64,000 nucleotides of DNA, taken from contig CM056577.1 of assembly GCA_029721435.1 (NCBI GenBank), positions 113,210,219 to 113,274,218 on the forward strand, read 5' to 3'. Of this stretch, positions 51,157-62,541 are shown in pieces (the first letter of the stretch is position 1; every line of letters begins with the position of its first letter). Under the pieces are notes generated by a model. That model made no database searches. It worked only from the letters and a program-made list of their open reading frames with translations, and was not told where the DNA came from. This stretch comes from Gymnothorax reevesii. Its lineage: Eukaryota > Chordata > Actinopteri > Anguilliformes > Muraenidae. The position numbers and the translations under genes were made by a program.

Positions 51157-51465
51157 GAATTTCATGACTCAATCGTTGGGTCGTTGAAAACAGACCCAGA
51201 TTGGGTGACTAATTTAGTCTTGGGTGAAATATCTTTGGGTCTTTTATTGTTGTTGCAAAAATATTAACCACAACCTGGGTCACCGCAACGGACTACACTG
51301 CACAATACCCAGGTCCTGGTCATTAAGTACTAATTGCTGGGTGAACTGAAGGACCCATTTGATGGGTCCGTTAATATTGGGTGATTAATTTAGTCTTGGA
51401 TTAAATATCTGTGGGTCTTTTTTGTTGCGGCGCGAACATTGACCTCAAACTGGGTAACCACAACG
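51149..51465 (+). repeat. Subterminal tandem duplication, left end of the transposon
   Basis: Two diverged direct copies, 51149-51290 and 51335-51465, both start TGCTGGGTGAA, share TTAATTTAGTCTTGG or a close form in the middle, and end near CACAACG/CCGCAACG. Subterminal repeats of this type often bind transposase. Here they may reflect duplication of the element's end. Confidence 0.75.
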
Positions 51466-51910
51466 CTGGGTCCCATTCCCGCTGCACCATACCCATTTAA
51501 TGGGTCAATTTTCCCGCTGCTGTGGATTGCCGACAGGGGCAAGGGACGATCCTCGGACCTTGGAAGTAAGTGGCTTTATTTCATATTAATATTATTCAGC
51601 CTTGCCAATATTCACGACATAGCACGGCTCATACATGCCAACTCTACCGCCTTTGCGGCTTTTTTTATTCAGAATGAATGAAAAAATTATTGTCTATAGC
51701 GGTACAGTTGGAATGTATAACGTACACGGCATCTTGTGTGTTAGGCTATTGCTTACGTTAGCTGTTGTCTGTTAGGCTACCGAGCTAAGCCTTCTGGCTA
51801 CGGAGCCAGTGCTACTGATACTGTAGGCTGGTCGGATTAACGTAAATAGAAAACTGAGTTTAAACTAGGCTGGAGGCTGGCGGTACGGAGCCCACCGGCC
51901 AGACCCCAAC
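51466..51910. other. Transposon interior, left part, no gene recognised
   Basis: An 80-codon open frame crosses from the left subterminal repeats into this stretch but shows no known motif. A strong splice-donor-like GTAAGT lies at 51566-51571 after CCTTGGAA. I see nothing else that can be named. Confidence 0.5.
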
Positions 51911-52030
51911 GAGTCGTTATATTTACTTGCCAGGTGTTCCGTCGATTTCTCTTACCTATAGACCGATTCAACGGTCAAAATAATAAAAGGAGAAATCGAA
52001 AGAACACCAGGCAAGTAAACCTAGCGACTC
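51911..52030. repeat. Long imperfect hairpin inside the transposon
   Basis: Arms 51911-51951 and 51990-52030 are complementary over GAGTCG/CGACTC and over a 28-base core (TACTTGCC...GATTTCTC) with three mismatches. The 38-base loop contains its own perfect small hairpin, GACCG-ATTCAA-CGGTC, at 51961-51976. The structure could be a nested small inverted-repeat element or a foldback. The RNA would form a stable stem either way round. Confidence 0.8.
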
Positions 52031-52520
52031 GCTTGCCTGTTCGGGCAAGTTGCTAAAAATAGTAAAAGTATAAGTCCTCCGCTGGCCGTGTCGCTGGCCG
52101 TGAAGCTGTGGGGTACGGGGCTGTGGGGGTGCAGAGCGATGTGGGGCGGAGGCTGGCTAACCACAGCACGATACAATAGCTTTCTATGATGCTGAGCTGA
52201 TGCCACGAACTGCATTTATAAAATAGGCAGAGGAATAGCTTAACATAAGACGTACTGAGCAAGAGACCGCAACAGAGAGGGAGAAGCCATCACTAATTGT
52301 AAAGCTAAGTAACTAGCAGTTTGGTAAAATAACTAGCTGACTGCTAACCGCTAAGCAAATGTAAGTACCATTTCTGAGTTGAGCGTAAAAAACAGCAAGA
52401 CACTCGCGAATAAAGAGAGCTATTTTCTCTGCTGCCGAGCCTCGCTTCTCCCCAAAAAAAGACTGCAACTGTCGGTTTATTTCGTGAAACGAGTGAGGAA
52501 CATCAGAGCTGTATACGTTA
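52031..52520. other. Transposon interior, GC-richer stretch without a recognised gene
   Basis: It contains a short direct repeat, CGCTGGCCGTG, at about 52080-52101. The two overlapping minus-strand open frames of 64 and 69 codons, covering about 52021-52262, have no recognisable domain. It may be the upstream region or 5' part of the captured gene fragment that follows. Confidence 0.45.
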
Positions 52521-52524
52521 AAGG

Positions 52525-52563
52525 ACTACAGCTCCCATGATCCCACGCTACTCCATGACGTCA
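52525..52563 (+). promoter_or_regulatory. Promoter-like cluster: ZNF143-type site and CRE
   Basis: ACTACAGCTCCCATGATCCC at 52525 fits the extended ZNF143 motif of vertebrate promoters (ACTACA, then a CCCA/ATG-type core). A perfect palindromic cyclic-AMP response element, TGACGTCA, lies at 52556-52563. The pair looks like a core promoter of an ordinary vertebrate gene, about 500 bp upstream of the SAM-like frame. Activity is inference. Confidence 0.55.
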
Positions 52564-52967
52564 TACAGCTTCGTTTTTTGACTGTTCAGAAAATTACCAT
52601 GGACCTTGAAAATTACACATTCAACTACATTTTCTTCAGATTTTTTTTTTATCTTGTATGTGTGAATTTGTGATAACGTCAAGACGTCAAGCCTATATTA
52701 AAAATTGATTTCAATAAGTTATTTATAGTTGTCAAAACTATAAAAAAGGAGTGTCACATTGGCCTTTTATTATAGCCTATAAATATATTCATCCAGACTA
52801 AGACTAAGCATAAAAATGGATGGTCATCTTTGTTGACATTTGATAGCTGCTTAAATTAAACAATTTCTATTTGGGTGTAACTAAAAACTGACAACTTGCC
52901 TGACTGAGCTAGTGGGGAAAAAAAAAACCTTAACCTTGAACCCTGTTGTTGTCGCAGCCTGGCCTAT
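52564..52967. other. AT-rich transposon interior without a recognised feature
   Basis: Between the promoter-like cluster and the SAM-like frame. It is AT-rich with T-runs and A-runs and has no long open frame. It could be first-intron or 5' UTR sequence of the captured fragment. Confidence 0.45.
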
Positions 52968-53048
52968 ATGTTTCATCTGAGCATTTATGGAGATATAAAT
53001 GTAATGTTGATAACTGATTGCTGTCTCTTTGGTCTCATTTCCTACTCC

Positions 53049-53115
53049 ATGGCTGAGTACGTAAAAGAGCGACTCAGATCACGGAATCTTGAAGAACTCA
53101 TCCCGAAATTTGAAG
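53049..53115 (+). pseudogene. SAM-domain-like N-terminal exon fragment captured by the transposon
   Basis: From the ATG at 53049 the frame reads MAEYVKERLRSRNLEELIPKF, resembling the first two helices of a sterile alpha motif domain (the V..WL...LEEL...F pattern) as found at the start of some fish SAMD3-like proteins. A splice-donor-like G|GTATAG follows at 53115. A good acceptor (TTTTTTGTTCACAG) ends at 53505, but joining the two gives a stop at 53535-53537 after about 32 residues. It lacks the rest of the SAM domain, so a functional protein is unlikely. The frame is also open upstream to 52968. Captured host gene fragment is my inference. Confidence 0.5.
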
Positions 53116-53169
53116 GTATAGTAAATCTGTCTTTTGCCTCACTCTGTGTTGGGGCTCTCTGTCATTAAG

Positions 53170-53214
53170 TGTGTGCGCACATGTGTGTGCCTGTGTGTGC
53201 GTTTGTGTGCGTAC
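53170..53214 (+). repeat. GT-rich microsatellite
   Basis: A degenerate run of GTGTGTGC-type repeats in the presumed intron between the SAM-like exon and the next acceptor. Confidence 0.85.
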
Positions 53215-53505
53215 AGAAAGGACGCTGGCTGCTTCTCCATGTGTGTGAATGAGAAGAGTCAGGTGCTTTGGCTGTCATGAAAAGTGCCATAGAAATGCAG
53301 TGAATCATTATAAATATTGAACTGTTCGTGAAATGTGAGGGACACTTGAAGGCAATATTCTACTTTCCCCATGTAGTCCATGTCAAAATAACAATGATTC
53401 TGTACCACTGTAAGGAGTATTAAACTTCCCCTATTTGACTTAACATTTATTTCAGTAAAATTATGAAAGTTCCTCATTCCTGAATGGAATCTTTTTTGTT
53501 CACAG

Positions 53506-53700
53506 ATTGGAACCAACATGCCAGAGTATCTCAGTGAAGCCAATGCTGCTCATGAAGCTGTCTGCCAGAGAGGATGGCAGTCTGAGGGCCTAACGCTCCA
53601 TCAGCCCCAACCAGCAGCACCCTCTGTCCACCTCTCACTTTCTCACATTTGTATTTTTAATGATTTTGTACTGTTTAAAATATGTATCAAATAATATACA
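53506..53700 (+). pseudogene. Possible downstream exon or 3' UTR-like remnant in the transposon
   Basis: It begins just after an acceptor-like polypyrimidine tract and CAG. One frame is open from 53506 for about 60 codons (starting IGTNMPEYLSEANAAHEAV), but it is not the frame joined to the SAM-like exon under the GT-AG junction chosen. AT-rich sequence follows. No canonical AATAAA is seen. I do not recognise the peptide. Confidence 0.35.
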
Positions 53701-53784
53701 ATGTAAATAAGCAGTTTCTGTGTTGTCTGTTATTTATTTAGAACCGAATAAGAAAAGCCCATAAAAAGTATCAAATTAACAAAT

Positions 53785-53945
53785 GGGTAAGAAATGCCCA
53801 GCACTGGGTAAAGAATTTCAGAGTTAACTAAATAACATCAACCCAACAAAAGGGTAAAAATAAACCAATGCTGGGTAAGAAATGCCCAGCATTGGGTAAA
53901 GAATTTCAACATTAACTAAATAACATTGACCCAGCAAAAGGTGAA
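53785..53945 (+). repeat. Subterminal tandem duplication, right end of the transposon
   Basis: Two direct copies at a lag of 88 bp start at 53785 and 53873, both GGGTAAGAAATGCCCAGCA, and both contain GTTAACTAAATAACAT or ATTAACTAAATAACAT. More GGGT/ACCC motifs follow up to the right inverted repeat. The minus-strand open frame across 53824-54030 is only a by-product of these repeats. Confidence 0.8.
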
Positions 53946-54120
53946 GAGTGACCCACACTACTGGCTCAAAGTCACCCATTTTTGGGTGAAATAGGTTGAC
54001 CCAGTATGTTGGGTCAAAATTGTGACCCAAGTGCCTTGGGTCCTTTTGACCCAGTGCCTAGTAGGTGATATAGTGACTACCCATTGGGTCACTGAAATTA
54101 CCCAATTTGGGTGATTATTG

Positions 54121-54140
54121 ACCCAGCAGTTTTTAGAGTG
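54121..54140 (-). repeat. Terminal inverted repeat, right
   Basis: On the minus strand this reads CACTCTAAAAACTGCTGGGT, the counterpart of the left end. Confidence 0.9.
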
Positions 54141-54142
54141 TA
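54141..54142. other. Target-site duplication TA, right
   Basis: Second copy of the TA created on insertion. The array sequence continues with TAAGGGATC. Confidence 0.85.
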
Positions 54143-55731
54143 TAAGGGATCAATGGCCTTCATTCTCACGACCACCAAGACATTCACACCAACTGCAGGA
54201 GGAGGCTAGATCCCTTTGGGAATGCACAACCTGTATCCATTATTCTGAAAGAATACAAATGCGATAGTATCTTAGACTCAATCATTCGCGATTCAGTCAC
54301 AAGTCACCAGACTGTCACATTGGCCCCTGAAAAGATGAGCAACTCGCGCGGTATCACAGTCGAGAAGACTCGATTTTGCTTCCGAGAGCCACCCGGTGTA
54401 TTGCTAAAGAGAAAATATCAGCGATATATGAAAAGCCGCAGTACCCATCTCAGACTAATAGTGAGCATTATTCAGAAGTCTCCAAATTAAAGATTAACAC
54501 CGAGACAGGAAAGACAAGCGCGAAGATTCTTCTGCGCAAGCATTAATTTATAACGGATACCAGCGGTGCTGTCAGAAAGCGCATCCCTTTAAACCTAGCT
54601 ACTACACCTTGTCTGCAGGTGCATGGTATACAGTAGACAGATTTTGCTGTGTTGCAATGTGTTCTAATATTTGTTTAAATGTTTGCTTTTCTTTTGACAG
54701 ATATTGTACAGCTTGGAGCGCTTTGTCTCTGGCGACAGGAAATTCAATTCAAGACAAATGTATAGCTCCAGAATATATTTTACCATTGAGTAAGGGGAAC
54801 TTTAATTAAATAGGCGCCACATTGTATCGGACATTTTAATAATATAAAGTTTATACTTGCATTTCTAAGACATTGAAATAAGTAAGCAAATAAATAAATA
54901 AAGTGATAATGCTGCTGACGGCAAATTTCCTCAATCAATTTTTCATCATTAGTTGGAGCATACTATAACGTTGCAATTTGCTTATACTTCAGGAAACTTT
55001 GCACAATGTCAGTCAGTTCAATTTCAACTGATACTTTTTATATGTAGGCTACTGCCTAAGAACAATGGATACTTGACAATAAAAGCTAGGAATTTGAGCA
55101 AGCGTTTTTGTCTATGCGCCCATATTATTTGCCTTTAAATTTGAACATACATGCCTTTAATTGATAATGTCTCATTAGATAAATGTCTGAATCAATCATT
55201 TTGCAACTGCGCAAAAATAGATTTAGTCATTTCGGAACTGAAAGGTCCAAGACGACACTTCAGCACTTGGAAAATGGTAAGCTTGGCAAAAACAAGACAG
55301 TTGTGAATTTCAGGTGTGACGACTTTGTCAGTCATTTTGTTCCATTATGTAATTATTATCAGAGAATGGTTAATTGATGGTAATATCTGGATGTGCCTAA
55401 GCAGATAACGCTTAACATAAAGAGCATTGCTGAAAATCCACGGGGGTCCGCTTTTGACCCCTGTCATTGCCCCGAGTGTTAAAGACAAGAACAATCAGTT
55501 GTGAAGGTTCGGCTGCGTGTGGAACCGTACGCGGCTCTTGGTCCATCATTTTTCAAAGACCTCTCCCAGGTTATTCTGCAATTTTTAAGGCCTGTTACCA
55601 AATTGTTTCACAGATTCATTACATTTGCTATGCATTCATTTGCCTGTATTTAAACAACCAGAAATAATTGACCAGTAGTCACTGCTAAATCCAAAAGGAC
55701 AATTCTTCATTAATTTAATACGACATATATA

Positions 55732-55876
55732 GCAGTACCCGAAGAGACTGTCAAAAATTGCCAAATCTGCTGATATTTCAAGCTGATCCAGCGGGGTATT
55801 GGGTTAAGTTTTCAACCAGCAATAATCGCGCCTCGGTTACACCTCATGGGCTACGATACTGCCACTGCGCAAAGAT
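55732..55876 (-). ncRNA. U4 snRNA variant, copy 24
   Basis: PSE 55918-55937, ZNF143-type site 56091-56109. The only change is G140U in the 3' stem. First gene to the right of the transposon. Same sequence as copy 26. Confidence 0.92.
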
Positions 55877-57953
55877 AAGTTCGATTAATTAAAAGGGAAT
55901 GGCCCAGCCGAGCCCATCAATTTTTTCAAAATGGTAATCTTTTTTGCAAAATTTGTTAAAAATATATGTCACCTATCTAGTGACTACACAACAAAACCAT
56001 GCAACCCTTAACATATGATTTTTGAAGCAATCAATTTCATTTCAAAAGTGGAACGGTAGCCTCGCCAACTATTTAAAAAAAAATTGGAAACACGGAGCAT
56101 TCTGGGTAATAAAGGTGAGGGTTCCACCTTTGTGTGGAACCACCGGCCCTTTACTGCTCCCGATTTACACACCCGGGCACATTTCCTGAAAAATACTGAT
56201 TCAGCAGTATGTAGGCTACTATCCAATTGCATAGTCAGTTCAAACATTGAAAATGTACTCACTTTGGATTTGTGATGATAAGAATTCCACATTTCCGAAA
56301 AGAAATAGAAAAATCATCGGTGCTTCATTCAACTTATGACTCAAATCCCCGCACCATTCATTATAAGGGATCAATGGCCTTCATTCTCACGACCACCAAG
56401 ACATTCACACCAACTGCAGGAGGAGGCTAGATCCCTTTGGGAATGCACAACGTGTATCCATTATTCTGAAAGAATACAAATGCGATAGTATCTTAGACTC
56501 TATCATTCGAGATTCAGTCACAAGTCACCAAACTGTCACATTGGCCCCTGAAAAGATGAGCAACTCGCGCGGTATCACAGTCGAGAAGACTCGATTTTGC
56601 TTCCGAGAGCCACCCGGTGTATTGCTAAAGAGAAAATATCAGCGATATATGAAAAGCCGCAGTACCCATCTCAGACTAATAGTGAGCATTATTCAGAAGT
56701 CTCCAAATTAAAGGTTAACACCGAGACAGGAAAGACAAGCGCGAAGATTCTTCTGCGCAAGCATTAATTTATAACGGATACCAGCGGTGCTGTCAGAAAG
56801 CGCATCCCTTTAAACCTAGCTACTACACCTTGTCTGCAGGTGCATGGTATACAGTAGACAGATTTTGCTGTGTTGCAATGTGTTCTAATATTTGTTTAAA
56901 TGTTTGCTTTTCTTTTGACAGATATTGTACAGCTTGGAGCGCTTTGTCTCTGGCGACAGGAAATTCAATTCAAGACAAATGTATAGCTCCAGAATATATT
57001 TTACCATTGAGTAAGGGGAACTTTAATTAAATAGGCGCCACATTGTATCGGACATTTTAATAATATAAAGTTTATACTTGCATTTCTAAGACATTGAAAT
57101 AAGTAAGCAAATAAATAAATAAAGTGATAATGCTGCTGACGGCAAATTTCCTCAATCAATTTTTCATCATTAGTTGGAGCATACTATAACGTTGCAATTT
57201 GCTTATACTTCAGGAAACTTTGCACAATGTCAGTCAGTTCAATTTCAACTGATACTTTTTATATGTAGGCTACTGCCTAAGAACAATGGATACTTGACAA
57301 TAAAAGCTAGGAATTTGAGCAAGCGTTTTTGTCTATGCGCCCATATTATTTGCCTTTAAATTTGAACATACATGCCTTTAATTGATAATGTCTCATTAGA
57401 TAAGTGTCTGAATCAATCATTTTGCAACTGCGCAAAAATAGATTTAGTCATTTCGGAACTGAAAGGTCCAAGACGACACTTCAGCACTTGGAAAATGGTA
57501 AGCTTGGCAAAAACAAGACAGTTGTGAATTTCAGCTGTGACGACTTTGTCAGTCATTTTGTTCCATTATGTAATTATTATCAGAGAATGGTTAATTGATG
57601 GTAATATCTGGATGTGCCTAAGCAGATAACGCTTAACATAAAGAGCATTGCTGAAAATCCACAGGGGTCCGCTTTTGACCCCTGTCATTGCCCCGAGTGT
57701 TAAAGACAAGAACAATCAGTTGTGAAGGTTCGGCTGCGTGTGGAACCGTACGCGGCTCTTGGTCCATCATTTTTCAAGGACCTCTCCCAGGTTATTCTGC
57801 AATTTTTAAGGCCTGTTACCAAATTGTTTCACAGATTCATTACATTTGCTATGCATTCATTTACCTGTTTTTAAACAACCAGAAAAAAATTGACCAGTAG
57901 TCACTGCTAAGTCCAGAAAGACAATCCTTCATTAATTTAATACGACATATATA

Positions 57954-58098
57954 GCAGTCCCCGAAGAGACTGTCAAAAATTGCCAAATCTGCTGATATTT
58001 CAAGCTGATCCAGCGGGGTATTGGGTTAAGTTTTCAACCAGCAATAATCGCGCCTCGGTTACACCTCATGGGCTACGATACTGCCACTGCGCAAAGAT
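57954..58098 (-). ncRNA. U4 snRNA variant, copy 25 (array consensus)
   Basis: PSE 58140-58159, ZNF143-type site 58313-58331. By my reading this copy equals the array consensus at every RNA position, with intact kink-turn, Sm site and a fully paired TTCG-capped 3' stem. It is a good candidate for a functional gene. Confidence 0.94.
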
Positions 58099-60174
58099 AA
58101 GTTCGATTAATTAAAAGGGAATGGCCCAGCCGAGCCCATCAATTTTTTCAAAATGGTAATCTTTTTTGCAAAATTTGTTAAAAATATATGTCACCTATCT
58201 AGTGACTACACAACAAAACCATGCAACCCTTAACATATGATTTTTGAAGCAATCAATTTCATTTCAAAAGTGGAACGGTAGCCTCGCCAACTATTTAAAA
58301 AAAAATTGGAAACACGGAGCATTCTGGGTAATAAAGGTGAGGGTTCCACCTTTGTGTGGAACCACCGGCCCTTTACTGCTCCCGATTTACACACCCGGGC
58401 ACATTTCCTGAAAAATACTGATTCAGCAGTATGTAGGCTACTATACAATTGCATAGTCAGTTCAAACATTGAAAATGTACTCACTTTGGATTTGTGATGA
58501 TAAGAATTCCACATTTCCGAAAAGAAATAGAAAAATCATCGGTGCTTCATTCAACTTATGACTCAAATCCCCGCACCATTCATTATAAGGGATCAATGGC
58601 CTTCATTCTCACGACCACCAAGACATTCACACCAACTGCAGGAGGAGGCTAGATCCCTTTGGGAATGCACAACGTGTATCCATTATTCTGAAAGAATACA
58701 AATGCGATAGTATCTTAGTCTCAATCATTCGCGATTCAGTCACAAGTCACCAAACTGTCACATTGGCCCCTGAAAAGATGAGCAACTCGCGCGGTATCAC
58801 AGTCGAGAAGACTCGATTTTGCTTCCGAGAGCCACCCGGTGTATTGCTAAAGAGAAAATATCAGCGATATATGAAAAGCCGCAGTACCCATCTCAGACTA
58901 ATAGTGAGCATTATTCAGAAGTCTCCAAATTAAAGATTAACACCGAGACAGGAAAGACAAGCGCGAAGATTCTTCTGCGCAAGCATTAATTTATAACGGA
59001 TACCAGCGGTGCTGTCAGAAAGCGCATCCCTTTAAACCTAGCTACTACACCTTGTCTGCAGGTGCATGGTATACAGTAGACAGATTTTGCTGTGTTGCAA
59101 TGTGTTCTAATATTTGTTTAAATGTTTGCTTTTCTTTTGACAGATATTGGACAGCTTGGAGCGCTTTGTCTCTGGCGACAGGAAATTCAATTCAAGACAA
59201 ATGTATAGCTCCAGAATATATTTTACCATTGAGTAAGGGGAACTTTAATTAAATAGGCGCCACATTGTATCGGACATTTTAATAATATAAAGTTTATACT
59301 TGCATTTCTAAGACATTGAAATAAGTAAGCAAATAAATAAATAAAGTGATAATGCTGCTGACGGCAAATTTCCTCAATCAATTTTTCATCATTAGTTGGA
59401 GCATACTATAACGTTGCAATTTGCTTATACTTCAGGAAACTTTGCACAATGTCAGTCAGTTCAATTTCAACTGATACTTTTTATATGTAGGCTACTGCCT
59501 AAGAACAATGGATACTTGACAATAAAAGCTAGGAATTTGAGCAAGCGTTTTTGTCTATGCGCCCATATTATTTGCCTTTAAATTTGAACATACATGCCTT
59601 TAATTGATAATGTCTCATTAGATAAATGTCTGAATCAATCATTTTGCAACTGCGCAAAAATAGATTTAGTCATTTCGGAACTGAAAGGTCCAAGACGACA
59701 CTTCAGCACTTGGAAAATGGTAAGCTTGGCAAAAACAAGACAGTTGTGAATTTCAGGTGTGACGACTTTGTCAGTCATTTTGTTCCATTATGTAATTATT
59801 ATCAGAGAATGGTTAATTGATGGTAATATCTGGATGTGCCTAAGCAGATAACGCTTAACATAAAGAGCATTGCTGAAAATCCACGGGGGTCCGCTTTTGA
59901 CCCCTGTCATTGCCCCGAGTGTTAAAGACAAGAACAATCAGTTGTGAAGGTTCGGCTGCGTGTGGAACCGTACGCGGCTCTTGGTCCATCATTTTTCAAA
60001 GACCTCTCCCAGGTTATTCTGCAATTTTTAAGGCCTGTTACCAAATTGTTTCACAGATTCATTACATTTGCTATGCATTCATTTGCCTGTATTTAAACAA
60101 CCAGAAATAATTGACCAGTAGTCACTGCTAAATCCAAAAGGACAATTCTTCATTAATTTAATACGACATATATA

Positions 60175-60319
60175 GCAGTACCCGAAGAGACTGTCAAAAA
60201 TTGCCAAATCTGCTGATATTTCAAGCTGATCCAGCGGGGTATTGGGTTAAGTTTTCAACCAGCAATAATCGCGCCTCGGTTACACCTCATGGGCTACGAT
60301 ACTGCCACTGCGCAAAGAT
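60175..60319 (-). ncRNA. U4 snRNA variant, copy 26 (distal element broken)
   Basis: PSE 60361-60380 intact. In the ZNF143-type site (60534-60552) the base at 60548 changes CCC of the core to CAC on the minus strand, which should weaken factor binding. The RNA has G140U only, as in copy 24. The RNA may be sound but poorly transcribed. Confidence 0.91.
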
Positions 60320-62396
60320 AAGTTCGATTAATTAAAAGGGAATGGCCCAGCCGAGCCCATCAATTTTTTCAAAATGGTAATCTTTTTTGCAAAATTTGTT
60401 AAAAATATATGTCACCTATCTAGTGACTACACAACAAAACCATGCAACCCTTAACATATGATTTTTGAAGCAATCAATTTCATTTCAAAAGTGGAACGGT
60501 AGCCTCGCCAACTATTTAAAAAAAAATTGGAAACACGGAGCATTCTGTGTAATAAAGGTGAGGGTTCCACCTTTGTGTGGAACCACCGGCCCTTTACTGC
60601 TCCCGATTTACACACCCGGGCACATTTCCTGAAAAATACTGATTCAGCAGTATGTAGGCTACTATCCAATTGCATAGTCAGTTCAAACATTGAAAATGTA
60701 CTCACTTTGGATTTGTGATGATAAGAATTCCACATTTCCGAAAAGAAATAGAAAAATCATCGGTGCTTCATTCAACTTATGACTCAAATCCCCGCACCAT
60801 TCATTATAAGGGATCAATGGCCTTCATTCTCACGACCACCAAGACATTCACACCAACTGCAGGAGGAGGCTAGATCCCTTTGGGAATGCACAACGTGTAT
60901 CCATTATTCTGAAAGAATACAAATGCGATAGTATCTTAGACTCAATCATTCGCGATTCAGTCACAAGTCACCAAACTGTCACATTGGCCCCTGAAAAGAT
61001 GAGCAACTCGCGCGGTATCACAGTCGAGAAGACTCGATTTTGCTTCCGAGAGCCACCCGGTGTATTGCTAAAGAGAAAATATCAGCGATATATGAAAAGC
61101 CGCAGTACCCATCTCAGACTAATAGTGAGCATTATTCAGAAGTCTCCAAATTAAAGGTTAACACCGAGACAGGAAAGACAAGCGCGAAGATTCTTCTGCG
61201 CAAGCATTAATTTATAACGGATACCAGCGGTGCTGTCAGAAAGCGCATCCCTTTAAACCTAGCTACTACACCTTGTCTGCAGGTGCATGGTATACAGTAG
61301 ACAGATTTTGCTGTGTTGCAATGTGTTCTAATATTTGTTTAAATGTTTGCTTTTCTTTTGACAGATATTGTACAGCTTGGAGCGCTTTGTCTCTGGCGAC
61401 AGGAAATTCAATTCAAGACAAATGTATAGCTCCAGAATATATTTTACCATTGAGTAAGGGGAACTTTAATTAAATAGGCGCCACATTGTATCGGACATTT
61501 TAATAATATAAAGTTTATACTTGCATTTCTAAGACATTGAAATAAGTAAGCAAATAAATAAATAAAGTGATAATGCTGCTGACGGCAAATTTCCTCAATC
61601 AATTTTTCATCATTAGTTGGAGCATACTATAACGTTGCAATTTGCTTATACTTCAGGAAACTTTGCACAATGTCAGTCAGTTCAATTTCAACTGATACTT
61701 TTTATATGTAGGCTACTGCCTAAGAACAATGGATACTTGACAATAAAAGCTAGGAATTTGAGCAAGCGTTTTTGTCTATGCGCCCATATTATTTGCCTTT
61801 AAATTTGAACATACATGCCTTTAATTGATAATGTCTCATTAGATAAGTGTCTGAATCAATCATTTTGCAACTGCGCAAAAATAGATTTAGTCATTTCGGA
61901 ACTGAAAGGTCCAAGACGACACTTCAGCACTTGGAAAATGGTAAGCTTGGCAAAAACAAGACAGTTGTGAATTTCAGCTGTGACGACTTTGTCAGTCATT
62001 TTGTTCCATTATGTAATTATTATCAGAGAATGGTTAATTGATGGTAATATCTGGATGTGCCTAAGCAGATAACGCTTAACATAAAGAGCATTGCTGAAAA
62101 TCCACAGGGGTCCGCTTTTGACCCCTGTCATTGCCCCGAGTGTTAAAGACAAGAACAATCAGTTGTGAAGGTTCGGCTGCGTGTGGAACCGTACGCGGCT
62201 CTTGGTCCATCATTTTTCAAGGACCTCTCCCAGGTTATTCTGCAATTTTTAAGGCCTGTTACCAAATTGTTTCACAGATTCATTACATTTGCTATGCATT
62301 CATTTACCTGTTTTTAAACAACCAGAAAAAAATTGACCAGTAGTCACTGCTAAGTCCAGAAAGACAATCCTTCATTAATTTAATACGACATATATA

Positions 62397-62541
62397 GCAG
62401 TCCCCGAAGAGACTGTCAAAAATTGCCAAATCTGCTGATATTTCAAGCTGATCCAGCGGGGTATTGGGTTAAGTTTTCAACCAGCAATAATCGCGCCTCG
62501 GTTACACCTCATGGGCTACGATACTGCCACTGCGCAAAGAT
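62397..62541 (-). ncRNA. U4 snRNA variant, copy 27 (array consensus)
   Basis: PSE 62583-62602, ZNF143-type site 62756-62774. Matches the array consensus throughout, like copy 25, its partner at a 4,443-bp lag. Last complete gene in the window; the next unit is cut before its U4. Confidence 0.94.

Larger units (their letters stand above)
51137..54140. mobile_element. Non-autonomous DNA transposon, 3,004 bp, nested in unit 23
   Basis: The array text breaks at 51136 and resumes at 54143 with only a duplicated TA left over, so the insertion is exact. The ends are inverted repeats (18 of 20 bases match) beginning CAC. Both ends are rich in CTGGGT/ACCCAGC motifs arranged as short tandem copies. 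No transposase frame is visible: the longest open frames are under 100 codons, so the element presumably moved with enzyme supplied elsewhere. The interior has gene-like sequence. CTGGGT-ended elements of this look are common in fish genomes. The superfamily is not certain; a TA duplication fits several. Confidence 0.9.

Noticed and set aside
53824..54030. Minus-strand open frame in the transposon as a protein
   Set aside because: It is a translation of the GGGT/ACCC subterminal repeats.
51137..54140. Autonomous transposon with transposase
   Set aside because: No frame longer than about 95 codons and no catalytic motif is seen on either strand.
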